64,000 nt of DNA from Terriglobia bacterium (GCA_025350105.1 JANXYJ010000154.1:1-64000); one strand, 5' to 3'. Positions 25,957-35,213 are shown, numbered from the stretch's first letter. Made by a program: numbers and translations. The notes: generated by a model not told the origin, from the sequence alone.

Positions 25957-28209
25957 CTAATTCCCCCGCACCATCATTGCCTTCACCACCACCGCGGTTC
26001 TATTCGGCCGCAGCGTAGTCGTAGCGATTTGTTCCTTCGCTGGATCGTGCAGGTCCTGAAGGGCCTTGATTTCGCCTTCCAGTTGGGCGTTCAAATCGTT
26101 CCATTGTTGCTGCACGGCTTCCACCGTTTCGTCCGCGCGGCCCACGTCTTGCGATTCGCCGTAAGCGCGTGTGGCCGCGCGGCCGGCCGTCACAATTTTC
26201 GTCGGCGATACGTTGTGGCTCTTGCTTAAAAAAGCGCCCAGGATGGAGCTGCCGATTTGCAGTATGGTGGTGATCTTTGCTGAAGTCGACTGCTCCTGCT
26301 GCTTCTGTTTCATGTCTTGCGCGCGGCGCAATCGATCTTGCAACGCCGTCACTTTAGGCGCGTATTTATTGCGTAGGTCCGCTACCTGGCGGTCGCGTTC
26401 TTCGCGCAAAGGGCCATCGATGCGCGACCGGAAATCGCGTAAACTCTCGCCGGCGTTGGAGCACATCTCTAAGGTGTCGCACCGGTAGACCTCCAGCGTT
26501 TGCGTGTTGGCCAGCCAATTGGTGAAATCGCGCTGCCAACTCTTCAGCACCGTAGGCGCGGGCGGATCGCCTGATAGCGCTTCGTCGGGCGCTAGCGAAG
26601 CGTGATCCCAATCCGGATTGTTGGTTTTGCCATCCAAAGGCGCGGCGATCACTACTGTTGTTTGCTGATCGATCTTGTTTTTTGTGTCGGTAAAGCGCAG
26701 TGCCGCGGAGCCAACAACCGTCTTGTCCACGCTGGCAGAAACCGCGGGCGGTTTTTGCGTTGGTGTCGATGCCGGACCCTTCACCGGATCCATCAAAACT
26801 TTTATCTGTTCTCGCGTCAACGGCCCGCGCAGGTACGACATGCTCCAACGCGACTCAAACAGCACCGGGCCGCTGGAGTGAACATTGTTCATCAAAAAAA
26901 CGCGTTGGCCCAGGCCGGAAAGGGTCGTGTCCATCGTCGTTCTATTGAAAGACGCTCGATCAAACGAAGAGTTCGCCGCCGCGCCCTCCAGTCCGTCCAG
27001 CAAACGCTGCTTATCGCGATCCGTTTGTAGACGGCCGATGAACCATGTGCCCGTGTTCGCCAGGCCCTTGTAGTCCAGATCGACAGGGTTTTGCGACGCC
27101 AGCACGATGCCAACACCGAACGCGCGCGCTTGTTTCAGCAGAGTCAGCAGCGGCGTTTTCGACGGCGGATTTGCCACCGGCGGAAAGTAGCCGAAAATTT
27201 CGTCCATGTAAAGCAGCGCACGCAGGCTGGTGGTGCCTGGCTGCTGGCGCATCCAGCCGATCATTTGGTTTAACAGCAGCGAGACGAAAAACATTCTTTC
27301 TGCGTCGGAGAGATGTGCGATGGAGAAAATGGTCACGCGCGGTTTGCCTTGCGGAGTGTGCAGAAAGCTGGCGATATCAAGCGGTGCGCCGTCAGTCCAC
27401 GCGGCGAAACTGGGCGACGCCAAAAGATTATTGATGGCGATGGCCAGTTTGAAGCGCTCCTTCGCCGGGTAAAAAACTTCCAGTTCCAGCGCACCCACGC
27501 GCGCAAACGGCGGGTTTTGCACCCGCTGCACCAGTGTGGCCAAGTCGAGATTTTGCCCCTGCCGCCAGGCGTTATCAAAAAGATTCGATAGCAGAATATG
27601 TTCGCGGCTTTGCACCGGATCGGCGTCAATACCCAGCAGGCCTAGCAAAGACGTTGCCGTGCCTTGCACGCGTTCACCAAACAACTCGGCATCATTTACT
27701 AAGGCCGCCGGCGGCGCATCGAAAGACTTCAGGATCGAAACGGGCAAACCTGCGCTGGAGCCCGGCGTGTAGATCGCGAAGTCCGCCGCCGCGCGGAGTC
27801 GAGCGATGCGTTCGCCGCCTTGGCCCCATTTGGCCAAGCCGCTGCGCCATAGATCGGCTTGTTGCGCCGCGTAGTCGTCGACAGAGAGATTTTTCCGCGC
27901 GGCATCGTCGGCGTTCACCCAGGGAGCAAAGTCTTTCGCCGCCAGATCGGGAAACGTCAGCAGTAGATTCGCCAGGTCGCCCTTGGGGTCAATCAAAATG
28001 GACGGGATGCCATCGAGCGCTGCTTCCTCAATCAGGTCGATGCACAAACCAGTTTTACCGCTGCCGGTCATGCCGACGCAAACAGCGTGAGTGACCAGAT
28101 CCTTGGCGTCGTACAAAAGCGGAGTGCCGGTCGATTTACTTTGTGCCGCATCGTAGTTGCGTCCGAGGTAGAAAATGCCAAGACCTTCGATCGTTGGGTT
28201 GGTGGACAT
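25957..28209 (-). CDS. HerA/DUF87-type ATP-binding protein
   Basis: 750 residues from the ATG at 28209 (frame is open further upstream). RecA-like ATPase of the HerA-FtsK superfamily: Walker A GMTGSGKTG (46-54), 'ILIDPKGDLANLL' (71-83), Walker B ALLYMDEIFGYFPP (331-344), then 'VLASQNPVDLDYKGLANTGTWF' (369-390), the sensor region. The C-terminal third is divergent, with an Arg/Lys-rich coiled coil at about 590-680. Many members are annotated as conserved helicase HerA-like; a nuclease partner (NurA) is not beside it. Ends 7 bp from dps, convergent. May be a DNA or protein translocase; role unclear. Confidence 0.85.
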   Translation of the reverse strand: MSTNPTIEGLGIFYLGRNYDAAQSKSTGTPLLYDAKDLVTHAVCVGMTGSGKTGLCIDLIEEAALDGIPSILIDPKGDLANLLLTFPDLAAKDFAPWVNADDAARKNLSVDDYAAQQADLWRSGLAKWGQGGERIARLRAAADFAIYTPGSSAGLPVSILKSFDAPPAALVNDAELFGERVQGTATSLLGLLGIDADPVQSREHILLSNLFDNAWRQGQNLDLATLVQRVQNPPFARVGALELEVFYPAKERFKLAIAINNLLASPSFAAWTDGAPLDIASFLHTPQGKPRVTIFSIAHLSDAERMFFVSLLLNQMIGWMRQQPGTTSLRALLYMDEIFGYFPPVANPPSKTPLLTLLKQARAFGVGIVLASQNPVDLDYKGLANTGTWFIGRLQTDRDKQRLLDGLEGAAANSSFDRASFNRTTMDTTLSGLGQRVFLMNNVHSSGPVLFESRWSMSYLRGPLTREQIKVLMDPVKGPASTPTQKPPAVSASVDKTVVGSAALRFTDTKNKIDQQTTVVIAAPLDGKTNNPDWDHASLAPDEALSGDPPAPTVLKSWQRDFTNWLANTQTLEVYRCDTLEMCSNAGESLRDFRSRIDGPLREERDRQVADLRNKYAPKVTALQDRLRRAQDMKQKQQEQSTSAKITTILQIGSSILGAFLSKSHNVSPTKIVTAGRAATRAYGESQDVGRADETVEAVQQQWNDLNAQLEGEIKALQDLHDPAKEQIATTTLRPNRTAVVVKAMMVRGN

Positions 28210-28460
28210 AACCTGTTCAGGATCGCATGAAGGGCCCGACTCGGCGCCGACGACACTGGCGGCGATCCGGCGATCTACTTTCGTATTGTTCTGACGGATA
28301 CCGCTAGCCGCAGAGAGAATTTGGCGACCGTAAGTCAACGCATTCGCGCCCTTGTCTTCGACGAACTGCATCCGCAGGAAAATTGGGGCTTGTATCCGTA
28401 CTTCAGCTTTCGGAGCCAGTCTGAATATTTAGCTCTCAACCATCCCGCGTGGGCGTGAGT

Positions 28461-28574
28461 ATGGCCTACCATGACGACCTGTTGAGGCAGGCGCTTGATC
28501 TGGTGACGAAGAGTCCAACCAATCCCCAACAAGTCGCCCAAGACTACCTCGTCTCCCTCCTCATCAAAACCGCG
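28461..28574 (+). pseudogene. truncated HEPN-like protein start
   Basis: From an ATG at 28461 the frame reads MAYHDDLLRQALDLVTKSPT, then NPQQVAQDYL, and runs on without similarity. The first 24 residues match the N-terminus of a family of HEPN-like proteins frequent in Acidobacteria and Cyanobacteria ('xYHxDLLxQAxxLxxxxPxxPQQASLRRAVSxAYYA'). The following RRAVS-AYYA core is missing. I read it as a 5' remnant; the match is remembered, not searched. Confidence 0.4.
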
Positions 28575-28581
28575 ACTAAGC

Positions 28582-28620
28582 AAAAAAAGGCGGCCGCTCC
28601 TCCGACAGAGGCGGCCGCTG
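28582..28620 (-). terminator. strong terminator of the TPR gene
   Basis: On the minus strand GCGGCCGC (28618-28611) pairs with GCGGCCGC (28597-28590), with CTC/GAG extension towards the loop, then seven T's (28588-28582). Classic Rho-independent form, 36 bp after the TPR gene stop. Confidence 0.9.
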
Positions 28621-28655
28621 AGTGTTTGGGGAAAACTGTTGTTGGAAACGTGACT

Positions 28656-30272
28656 CTACTGTCCGAAATAACCTGCAGCCAGCTCCGGTTTCTGCTGCAC
28701 GGCTTGTTTCCAGTAGTCGCGCGCTTCTTCCGGTTTGCCTTGCGCCTTGAACGCATGGCCCAGGTTCAGCAACGCTTCCGGGAAGTTCGGACGCTCGGTC
28801 AACGCTTCCTGATACAGGCGAATAGCGTCTTCCACCTGGCCCGATTTCTGCAGCAGCAGGCCGGTGTTATAGAACAATTCGGGAGTGCGTTCGCCCGCTT
28901 CGATCAAGCGCGCTTGCAGGTCCAACGCTTTGTCCAAGTCTTCGCGTTCCACCGCAATGGCAGCCAGGCCGCGCAATGCCGCGATGGATTTTCCATCCAA
29001 AGCTACAGCCGCTTCAAACGCCTTGCCGGCGCTATCGCGGTCACCCAGATTCCAATAGGAAAGTCCCAGGTTCAATTGCGCCTCCGGCCATTCCGCCCGC
29101 TTTTGCACGCAGGCTTGGAAGGCTTCGGCGGCGCCACGGTAGTCGTTCTTCTCCAGACGAATATAGCCCAGGCGGAACCAGGCGTCTTCCCAATCCGGAT
29201 TGCGCGACAGTACTTTCGAATAGATGCTTTCGGCTTCGTTCTTTTCGCCCTGTTGTTCCAGCACGCCCGCCAGGTTAAACAGGACATCGTTCTGATCCGG
29301 GGCGATTTTCAGCGATTGTTCGTAGGCTTCGCGCGCACCGGTCAGATCGTTGCTCTGCTGTTTGACGATGCCCAGATTCACGAAAGCCTGCTTGGCGTCC
29401 GGACGAACCCGCACCGCTTGGGTATAGGCAGCGGCGGCTTCGGCCAGCTTATTGCTCTTCTGCTCGGCCACGCCCAGGTTGAACCAGCGCTCGAAATGAT
29501 CGGGCGTCATCTCCACCAGTTTGCTGCACAGCCGCGCGGCGGCTTCGTAATCGGAAGCGTGAAAGGCGCAACTGGCCAGGCCTTCCAGCGCCGCTTGCGA
29601 ATGCGGACGCAGGGTTAGCAATTGTTCGGAGTATTTCTGGATCATGCCGTGATCCTTGCGTGCCATGCCCACCGTGATCAGGTTGACCAGGCATTCCTCC
29701 GACTGCGGATTCTTGGCCAGCAACTGCTGATACAACGTGGTGGCCTCTTCCGGCTTCCACAGCAATTGCAGGCTAACGGCTTTGCCGAACAATGCCGTCT
29801 CATGGCCGGGCAGGCGAGCCAGCACTTTGTCGAAACAGGCAACCGCCGGTTCAGGCTTCTCCTGATGGAGCAGGCAAATTCCCAAACCGAGTTGTGCTTC
29901 CACGCGTTGCGGCTCCGCTTCAATGGCCCGCTGGAACGCCTCCGTCGCTTCGCCCCAGCGGCCCAATTTCTCGTAACAGACGCCCAGGTTGAAATTCGCG
30001 GCCTTGTGGCGCGGCGACAGCGTCAACAATTTTTCGTAGCTGCGAACCGCATCTTCATGCTGTTCCAGTTCAAACTGCAGGTGGCCTTTGGCGGAATAGA
30101 TCTCCGCGCTTTCCTCTCCCGCTTCAATGGCGCCGTTGAGCTCCTTCAGCGCCTCGCGATGTTTTCCTTCCAAGTGCAAGGCCACCGAGCGCGCCAGGGC
30201 GGGCGAAACCTGCTTGCCCCCGCTCTCGGTCCGGGACTTCGCGTCCGCAGCCTGATTGCTCACAGTGCTCAT
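28656..30272 (-). CDS. tetratricopeptide repeat protein
   Basis: 538 residues, almost entirely TPR helices from about residue 25 to the end, some thirteen to fourteen copies (for example 'AEIYSAKGHLQFELEQHEDAVRSYEKLL', quoted in parts: the N-terminal, middle and C-terminal copies all keep the W/L-G-Y/F-A-P pattern). No signal peptide or catalytic domain, so a cytoplasmic scaffold. ATG at 30272. The zinc-ribbon protein gene lies just upstream on the same strand with a 68-bp gap, and may be co-transcribed. Confidence 0.93.
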   Translation of the reverse strand: MSTVSNQAADAKSRTESGGKQVSPALARSVALHLEGKHREALKELNGAIEAGEESAEIYSAKGHLQFELEQHEDAVRSYEKLLTLSPRHKAANFNLGVCYEKLGRWGEATEAFQRAIEAEPQRVEAQLGLGICLLHQEKPEPAVACFDKVLARLPGHETALFGKAVSLQLLWKPEEATTLYQQLLAKNPQSEECLVNLITVGMARKDHGMIQKYSEQLLTLRPHSQAALEGLASCAFHASDYEAAARLCSKLVEMTPDHFERWFNLGVAEQKSNKLAEAAAAYTQAVRVRPDAKQAFVNLGIVKQQSNDLTGAREAYEQSLKIAPDQNDVLFNLAGVLEQQGEKNEAESIYSKVLSRNPDWEDAWFRLGYIRLEKNDYRGAAEAFQACVQKRAEWPEAQLNLGLSYWNLGDRDSAGKAFEAAVALDGKSIAALRGLAAIAVEREDLDKALDLQARLIEAGERTPELFYNTGLLLQKSGQVEDAIRLYQEALTERPNFPEALLNLGHAFKAQGKPEEARDYWKQAVQQKPELAAGYFGQ

Positions 30273-30340
30273 GATTTACCAAACTCCCCTTCTTGCTTGC
30301 CTTCTCGCTTAGATGTCCCTAACCAAACCCACGCGCCGTC

Positions 30341-32947
30341 TCACTGCGCTGAGCTGTACGGTGCCAGCAACGCGCATAAGCGCCCCAGCGTGTCGTACTG
30401 ATGGGTAACGTGCACCCAGCGCAAACGGCTCTCCTCGCCGGGCGAGGAGAAGAAGCCGATGCCTCCTCGCTTCAGCCGCGGTTCAGACCATGTATCGACA
30501 ACTTTGCCCTGCAGCGTTAGGAGAAAAGTGTCGTCATGGATATTCATGCCGACGCGGTACATGATATCTGCACGGGTAGGATTGGGAAGTTCAATTTGTA
30601 CCGCCTTTTGCGGCTTGCCGTTAATCACCGCGTATCGCCGGATTGCCAGCACGGGCAGCGGTTCTGCCCTTAGAATCAATAACTTAACGGCGTAATAATT
30701 GTCGAAATCCTGAGCCCGAACCATCCAACTGACGGCCTTCTTGTCGATCAGGCCCAAAAACTCCATGTCATAGTCGCGCAAGGAAACCGAGGGACGCAGC
30801 AGCGCCATCGTCCCCGGCCGGACAAAGCCATTGGAATCAAAGGACCAGCCAGCAGCAAGCTCGCCCCGGCTTTGCCACGCGTCCATACTGCCACGGAAAT
30901 CGTCGTTCAATTCCACCCCGGCGCGTTCCGCCAGGCTCTCTTGAAACACGGCGAAATGTTCCCGCAGATTGGCCGAAAGGCTCTGGTCAGCGGATTTGCT
31001 CACTGCCGGCGTGCCGACAGCGAAGTCAACGTCGGTCACCACGGCGTTGGCGTTACTTTTGGCCGCCACAAAACGGGGGGAGCCCGAAGCTGAGGGAGAT
31101 GAAACCGATGTTGATGCCTCCATCGCCGCTGCTTCGACGGGTGTTGCTTTGGGCGGCTTGGCGTGCGCGGCCGTGCTTCGCGTGCTGAAAGAAATTTTGG
31201 GCAAGCCGGGATGAAACACCAGCGCCAGCAGCACCGGAATGGCTACCGCCAATAGCTTGAATTCGCGTGGCGCATGCTGCCAGAAATCACTGGCTGCGGC
31301 CCAGGCGTGCTTGCCGCCGGCCTTATCCGGAGTCCCACCGCTCCAAAAGGTGAACGCATTTTGCAGCCGGCCTTTGTCGCCAGCAGTGATATCATTTCCG
31401 CGCGATACCGGGTGAAGTTTGGACGCCGGCAGCAGGGGCGCAACGGCGGTAAATTCAGCGGCAATCTTCGCACGCGTGACCTTCGCCTGATTTGCTGAAT
31501 CCTCTGCCGTAAAGCTGACGTGAAAGCGCTGCAAACCACTTTCTATGGGAAGTCCCGCCAAGTCTGCCGCTCGGCCGAAGGAATCCGGCTGAGGCAGACG
31601 CGGCAGCGCCAAGGATTGCGGTGACCCGTTTGCCGGCGAGACAGGCAGCGGAGCCGCGCCAACCGGGCGTGAAACAAAAGGCCCTTTCGCGGCGCTCCTG
31701 GCCAGACTGCTTGGGCTATTCGTCTCGGGGCTTGCCGAAATCAGATATTTTGAGGGGCTGGACAGCACCAATGCCATGTCGCCAGGGCCTGTCTGCGCTG
31801 CCCCAGGCATGCCGGAAAACACGTTGGAAAACACGTTGGAAAACGCGTTGGAAAACACGTTGGAAAACAACGGCATCACGATGGACCAATCCGGAAAGGA
31901 GGCATCGACGTCCGCAGCTAGTAGCGCGTAGGCATCGGCGGGGAGCGAAGGTTCGACGATATAATCCGCCAGCGGCGAAGCTGCGTCTTTTGCGCTTACT
32001 TCCGCTGAGTTGGCCGCCTGGGCCGCAAGTCCGGCACCCACGGAAGCGACGGTGAGCTCCGCCAGCGCCTGCGGTACAGCCAGTTCGTAACCGGTGCTTT
32101 CAAAGGGTTCCAGCAGCGGCTTCAGCGCCATGCACGCCTGACTCTCGCAGGCGTCCAGCGCTTCCACGAAGTAGGGGCCTAATTCGCATTCGGCCAGGTC
32201 ATATTCGTGCTCGGCCAGTTCGAGTTTGGCCTGCGAGCTGGCCTGGCCCAAGAGAGCCAGTTGCGCGGGGACATCGTTGCTCCCTTCGCTGGTGCAGGTT
32301 TCGAAGTCCGTTGGCTGATCGTAAGTCTCGCTGCCGATTTGCGCCACGGCGATGGCAGATTCCAATGATGAAGCCTGGTTCAAAACGGCCGGCCCGGCGT
32401 TCACCACACCTGAGTTCGCCGCAGGACTGAATGCAAACGGGCGCGCGGCCAACGATGACGAATCCACCGCTGCCTGTCCGGTCGTTGCAAGTCCGGTCGT
32501 TGCAAGTCCGGAAGTCTCCCGCGCCAGCCACTCATAGTGAAGCGATTGCGGTGATCGCGCCGGGTAAGCCGACCCCGCTGGATATTCGTGCGCCATTCGG
32601 CGGTCGTCATGATCGACATCCACCGGTTCCAGGCCCAAGTGTTCCAGGCCCACCTGGCTCGCCAGGGCAGTCAGCCCGCTGAGGCCGCTGTTGTGATTGT
32701 GCGCTGCGATTTCCGGACGCGTTTCAGAGGCTTCTAGCGCCCGCAGTTCCGCGGCCAGTTGCGCATCCAGCTCGTGCGGATTGAGTTGGGCGTGATGCGC
32801 GCTCAATCGTTCCAGAGCCAATTGGTCCTGTTCAATCCGGAAGCTGCGCTGATGCGCATCGGAACAGAACTGCTCGTCCAGAACCTTGCGATGCAGCGCA
32901 AGTTTTGCGCCGCAATACAAACACCGGGCGTCATCAGACCATGACAT
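30341..32947 (-). CDS. zinc-ribbon, single-pass membrane protein with C-terminal jelly-roll-like domain
   Basis: 868 residues, unusual layout. N-terminal zinc-ribbon-like motif C9-x2-C12 ... C28-x3-H32 ('ARCLYCGAKL', 'DEQFCSDAHQ'). Then about 500 residues of Ala/Ser/Pro/Glu-rich low complexity without fold, including an expanded (N-V/A-F-S) repeat. One membrane helix near 'FKLLAVAIPVLLALVF'. The C-terminal ~220 residues ('ELNDDFRGSMDAWQSRGEL', 'SWMVRAQDFDNYYAVKLLI', 'GIGFFSSPGEESRLRWVHV') resemble a LamG/concanavalin-type beta-sandwich of periplasmic proteins. So a cytoplasmic metal-binding head, disordered linker, membrane pass and external lectin-like domain. No function known. Confidence 0.8.
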   Translation of the reverse strand: MSWSDDARCLYCGAKLALHRKVLDEQFCSDAHQRSFRIEQDQLALERLSAHHAQLNPHELDAQLAAELRALEASETRPEIAAHNHNSGLSGLTALASQVGLEHLGLEPVDVDHDDRRMAHEYPAGSAYPARSPQSLHYEWLARETSGLATTGLATTGQAAVDSSSLAARPFAFSPAANSGVVNAGPAVLNQASSLESAIAVAQIGSETYDQPTDFETCTSEGSNDVPAQLALLGQASSQAKLELAEHEYDLAECELGPYFVEALDACESQACMALKPLLEPFESTGYELAVPQALAELTVASVGAGLAAQAANSAEVSAKDAASPLADYIVEPSLPADAYALLAADVDASFPDWSIVMPLFSNVFSNAFSNVFSNVFSGMPGAAQTGPGDMALVLSSPSKYLISASPETNSPSSLARSAAKGPFVSRPVGAAPLPVSPANGSPQSLALPRLPQPDSFGRAADLAGLPIESGLQRFHVSFTAEDSANQAKVTRAKIAAEFTAVAPLLPASKLHPVSRGNDITAGDKGRLQNAFTFWSGGTPDKAGGKHAWAAASDFWQHAPREFKLLAVAIPVLLALVFHPGLPKISFSTRSTAAHAKPPKATPVEAAAMEASTSVSSPSASGSPRFVAAKSNANAVVTDVDFAVGTPAVSKSADQSLSANLREHFAVFQESLAERAGVELNDDFRGSMDAWQSRGELAAGWSFDSNGFVRPGTMALLRPSVSLRDYDMEFLGLIDKKAVSWMVRAQDFDNYYAVKLLILRAEPLPVLAIRRYAVINGKPQKAVQIELPNPTRADIMYRVGMNIHDDTFLLTLQGKVVDTWSEPRLKRGGIGFFSSPGEESRLRWVHVTHQYDTLGRLCALLAPYSSAQ
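31814..31869 (-). repeat. in-frame 12-bp tandem repeat in the 868-residue protein
   Basis: Four full copies of GGAAAACACGTT-type units (31814-31861, one with GCG) plus a partial fifth. On the coding strand they encode N-(V/A)-F-S repeated. Divisible by three, so the frame is kept. Nearby a 15-bp direct repeat GTCCGGTCGTTGCAA (32476-32505) also lies in the same gene. Confidence 0.9.
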
Positions 32948-33071
32948 CGATTTAATAGTACGGCCCTACTCAGACTTATACTACGCGGCGAAAACCTTAG
33001 AATGGCCGTGGGGAATGGCTAACTTAGTACGGGAGGGCCTGGGGCCAGCCCGGATAAGGAATGCAGAGACC

Positions 33072-33452
33072 ATGAAACACTTTACCCACGAATGGATCTT
33101 CGAAGCCTTCGCCGCTCACCCAACCTTCTTCACGAAACGCATGTTCGGCGGCCTGGCGGTCTACCTGTTCGAGCGCCAGATGCTTCTCCTTGTCGAGCCC
33201 ACCCAATCGGGCCGCTGGAACTGGCATGGGGTTCTGGTCTGCACCGGACACCAGCATCACGCTTCTATTCAAGCGGATTTCCCTGCGCTCAAGCCGCATG
33301 CGACGCTGAGAAAGTGGCTCTTCATTGATTCGGCTGACCCCAATTTTGAATCCATCATGGACACCGTGGCCAAATGTATCGCCAACAATGACCCGCGCTT
33401 TGGCATTCTGCCCAGGAGCCTGCAACCGCGGCGGCCGCGAACGGTGACATAA
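33072..33452 (+). CDS. TfoX-N-like protein
   Basis: 126 residues from the ATG at 33072. N-terminal part reads [20 protein letters not shown] then '[12 protein letters not shown]', close to the 'xRRMFGGxGIY' motif of the TfoX/Sxy N-terminal domain or the related YjbR fold. The remaining residues are unassigned. In proteobacteria Sxy regulates competence; here the distant match supports only a small domain protein. 8 bp before nuoB, possibly co-transcribed. Confidence 0.6.
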   Translation: MKHFTHEWIFEAFAAHPTFFTKRMFGGLAVYLFERQMLLLVEPTQSGRWNWHGVLVCTGHQHHASIQADFPALKPHATLRKWLFIDSADPNFESIMDTVAKCIANNDPRFGILPRSLQPRRPRTVT

Positions 33453-33459
33453 TAAAAAG

Positions 33460-34032
33460 GTGGACAGCAACAAAATATTAGCCCCAGATCCGAGCTTTCA
33501 CCTCAGCCAACCGCCGGAGCTGTTTGCCCGCATCGACGATGAAGTGGTGCCGGACGAGTTTGGCGAATCCATCGTCTTAACCACCATCGGCAGCGTGGTG
33601 AACTGGGGCCGCAAGAACGCCATCTGGCCGATGAGTTTTGGCCTGGCTTGTTGCGCCATCGAGATGATGTCGATGATCGGTTCGCGCTTCGATATTTCGC
33701 GCTTCGGCGCCGAAGTCATGCGCGGATCGCCGCGCCAATCCGATCTGATGATCATCGCTGGCCGCGTCTCCAACAAGATGGCGCCGGTCATCCGCCGCCT
33801 GTACGAGCAAATGCCGGAACCCAAGTGGGTCATCTCCATGGGAGCCTGCGCAACATCTACCGGCGTGTTTTCCAACTATGCCCTGGTGCCGGTGAATCAG
33901 GTGATCCCCGTGGACGTCTACGTTCCCGGCTGCCCACCCCGCCCGGAACAGTTGATCTACGCCATCACGATGCTGCAGAAAAAAATTGAGCAGGATACGC
34001 ACGTGGTGGCGAAGCTCTTAAACATCGATTAG
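33460..34032 (+). CDS. nuoB: NADH-quinone oxidoreductase subunit B
   Basis: 190 residues with a GTG start. Peripheral-arm subunit of complex I carrying the N2 [4Fe-4S] cluster. All four ligands are present: C64 and C65 in '[10 protein letters not shown]', C130 in '[10 protein letters not shown]', C158 in '[10 protein letters not shown]'. No other nuo gene is in the window, so it is separated from the usual nuoA-N operon. Many Acidobacteria carry a complete operon plus extra copies elsewhere; that would be the case to check. Ribosome binding site is poor. Confidence 0.93.
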   Translation: MDSNKILAPDPSFHLSQPPELFARIDDEVVPDEFGESIVLTTIGSVVNWGRKNAIWPMSFGLACCAIEMMSMIGSRFDISRFGAEVMRGSPRQSDLMIIAGRVSNKMAPVIRRLYEQMPEPKWVISMGACATSTGVFSNYALVPVNQVIPVDVYVPGCPPRPEQLIYAITMLQKKIEQDTHVVAKLLNID

Positions 34033-34109
34033 GATTCTCACCCTTTCTCAAATTCTGACTCTTATCTGCCTGAATTGATCCGATAACTTCTTCAGAGGAG
34101 GTCGCCTAC

Positions 34110-34427
34110 ATGGGTAGCGCGGGCAGGCATATGGATGTTTCTGCAATCAGCAATCTGGCGGCGTCGGCCGCAATATCCAAGAAGAGTGTCATTCCCGTCC
34201 AGCCGGTAACCCTGGACCAAAGGGTGCAAATCCAGGCGGTGAAAGCCGCCGTGCAGACCGTGAACGAAAGCGGACAGTTGGACCCCGCGAACCAAATGTC
34301 CATCTTCGTCGACCGGAAAACCAATCAGGTCGTGGTGCGCGTGACCAACAAGCAAACCGGCAAGGTGGTGCTGCGAATTCCTAATGAACAAGTGCTGCAA
34401 ATGGCCGAAGAGTTTCACAGAGGGTGA
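34110..34427 (+). CDS. flaG: FlaG-family flagellar protein
   Basis: 105 residues. C-terminal FlaG domain: 'LSIFVDRKT' type segment (here MSIFVDRKTNQVVVRVTNK) and 'GKVVLRIPNEQVLQMAEEF'. A strong GAGGAGG ribosome binding site precedes the ATG at 34110. FlaG is thought to influence flagellar filament length. FliS follows 27 bp later. No flagellin or fliD is seen here. Confidence 0.9.
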   Translation: MGSAGRHMDVSAISNLAASAAISKKSVIPVQPVTLDQRVQIQAVKAAVQTVNESGQLDPANQMSIFVDRKTNQVVVRVTNKQTGKVVLRIPNEQVLQMAEEFHRG

Positions 34428-34454
34428 GCGCTGCGTTAGCCAGGTCATCAAATC

Positions 34455-34994
34455 ATGCCGGATCAAGAACAGTTCACAGCCAATCCGTATCAGAACAGCC
34501 CGCCATCTATTACCCAGCCGAGTACCCAGCCGAGTACCCAGCCGGGCAACGCCCATAGCCAGTACCTGGAAGCGGAAGTGCTTAGCGCGGACCCGGTTCA
34601 GCTCATCAGCTTGCTGTATCGCGGCGCGCTCGAGGCAGTAACCGCCGCGCGCGCACACTTACAAGAACGCGACATTCGCCGGCGCACTCGCCGCATTAAT
34701 CAGGCTTACGAAATTTTGTTTGAACTGATCCAGTCCCTGGATCATACCCTGGAGAAAAACGCCGGAGGTGAAATCAGCCAAAATCTGGCGCGCTTGTACG
34801 CCTACATGCAGACAAGGCTGCTGGAAGCGAACTCTCAACAAATCGAAGCGCCATTGACTGAAGTGGAAAACTTGCTCACTACTTTGGCGGAAGCGTGGAA
34901 GGCCGTTCCGGCTATCTCCCCCGTCACTGATTCACCGGCCATCTCCGCCGACGCCGCCGCCGCCGAATACGTTCCGATGAGCTGCACTTACTAA
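34455..34994 (+). CDS. fliS: flagellin chaperone FliS
   Basis: 179 residues, longer than usual FliS (about 125). The FliS core (about 35-145) has 'YLEAEVLSADPVQLISLLYRGAL' and helix 'NQAYEILFELIQSLDHTLE'. FliS binds flagellin and blocks its premature polymerisation. The N-terminus has an expanded (TQPS) tandem repeat of 12-bp units (34512-34545). The C-terminal 30 residues are Ala-rich. With flaG it forms a two-gene flagellar pair. Confidence 0.9.
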   Translation: MPDQEQFTANPYQNSPPSITQPSTQPSTQPGNAHSQYLEAEVLSADPVQLISLLYRGALEAVTAARAHLQERDIRRRTRRINQAYEILFELIQSLDHTLEKNAGGEISQNLARLYAYMQTRLLEANSQQIEAPLTEVENLLTTLAEAWKAVPAISPVTDSPAISADAAAAEYVPMSCTY

Positions 34995-35025
34995 GAATTT
35001 GACCCTACCCGCCCGGCTTGGACAA

Positions 35026-35130
35026 GGACAACTAACGAATTAATTCCACCGGACAACTAACGTGCTCACAACACACCCCTGTCAATGCCCTGTCAACGCC
35101 CTTGACATTCACCCTGCAGGTTGATAGAGT
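35026..35130 (+). promoter_or_regulatory. promoter region of the Oar-like receptor gene
   Basis: TTGACA (35102-35107), a 17-bp spacer and TAGAGT (35125-35130) form a near-consensus sigma-70 promoter, about 84 bp before the GTG start. Upstream lies a direct repeat GGACAACTAACG (35026-35037 and 35051-35062), 25 bp apart, and CTGTCAA twice, which could be regulator sites. Confidence 0.6.
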
Positions 35131-35213
35131 CCCTCTCCAGAATTTAGATACTTCGTCTGGGGATGGGGTATGCACTCTTGTTTAAATTGTTTCACTAAAA
35201 ATTAGGGGGATTT

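Noticed and set aside
25957-28371. HerA-based antiphage system (HerA with SIR2, DUF4297 or NurA)
   Set aside because: No partner effector or nuclease next to the ATPase; neighbours are Dps and a TPR gene.
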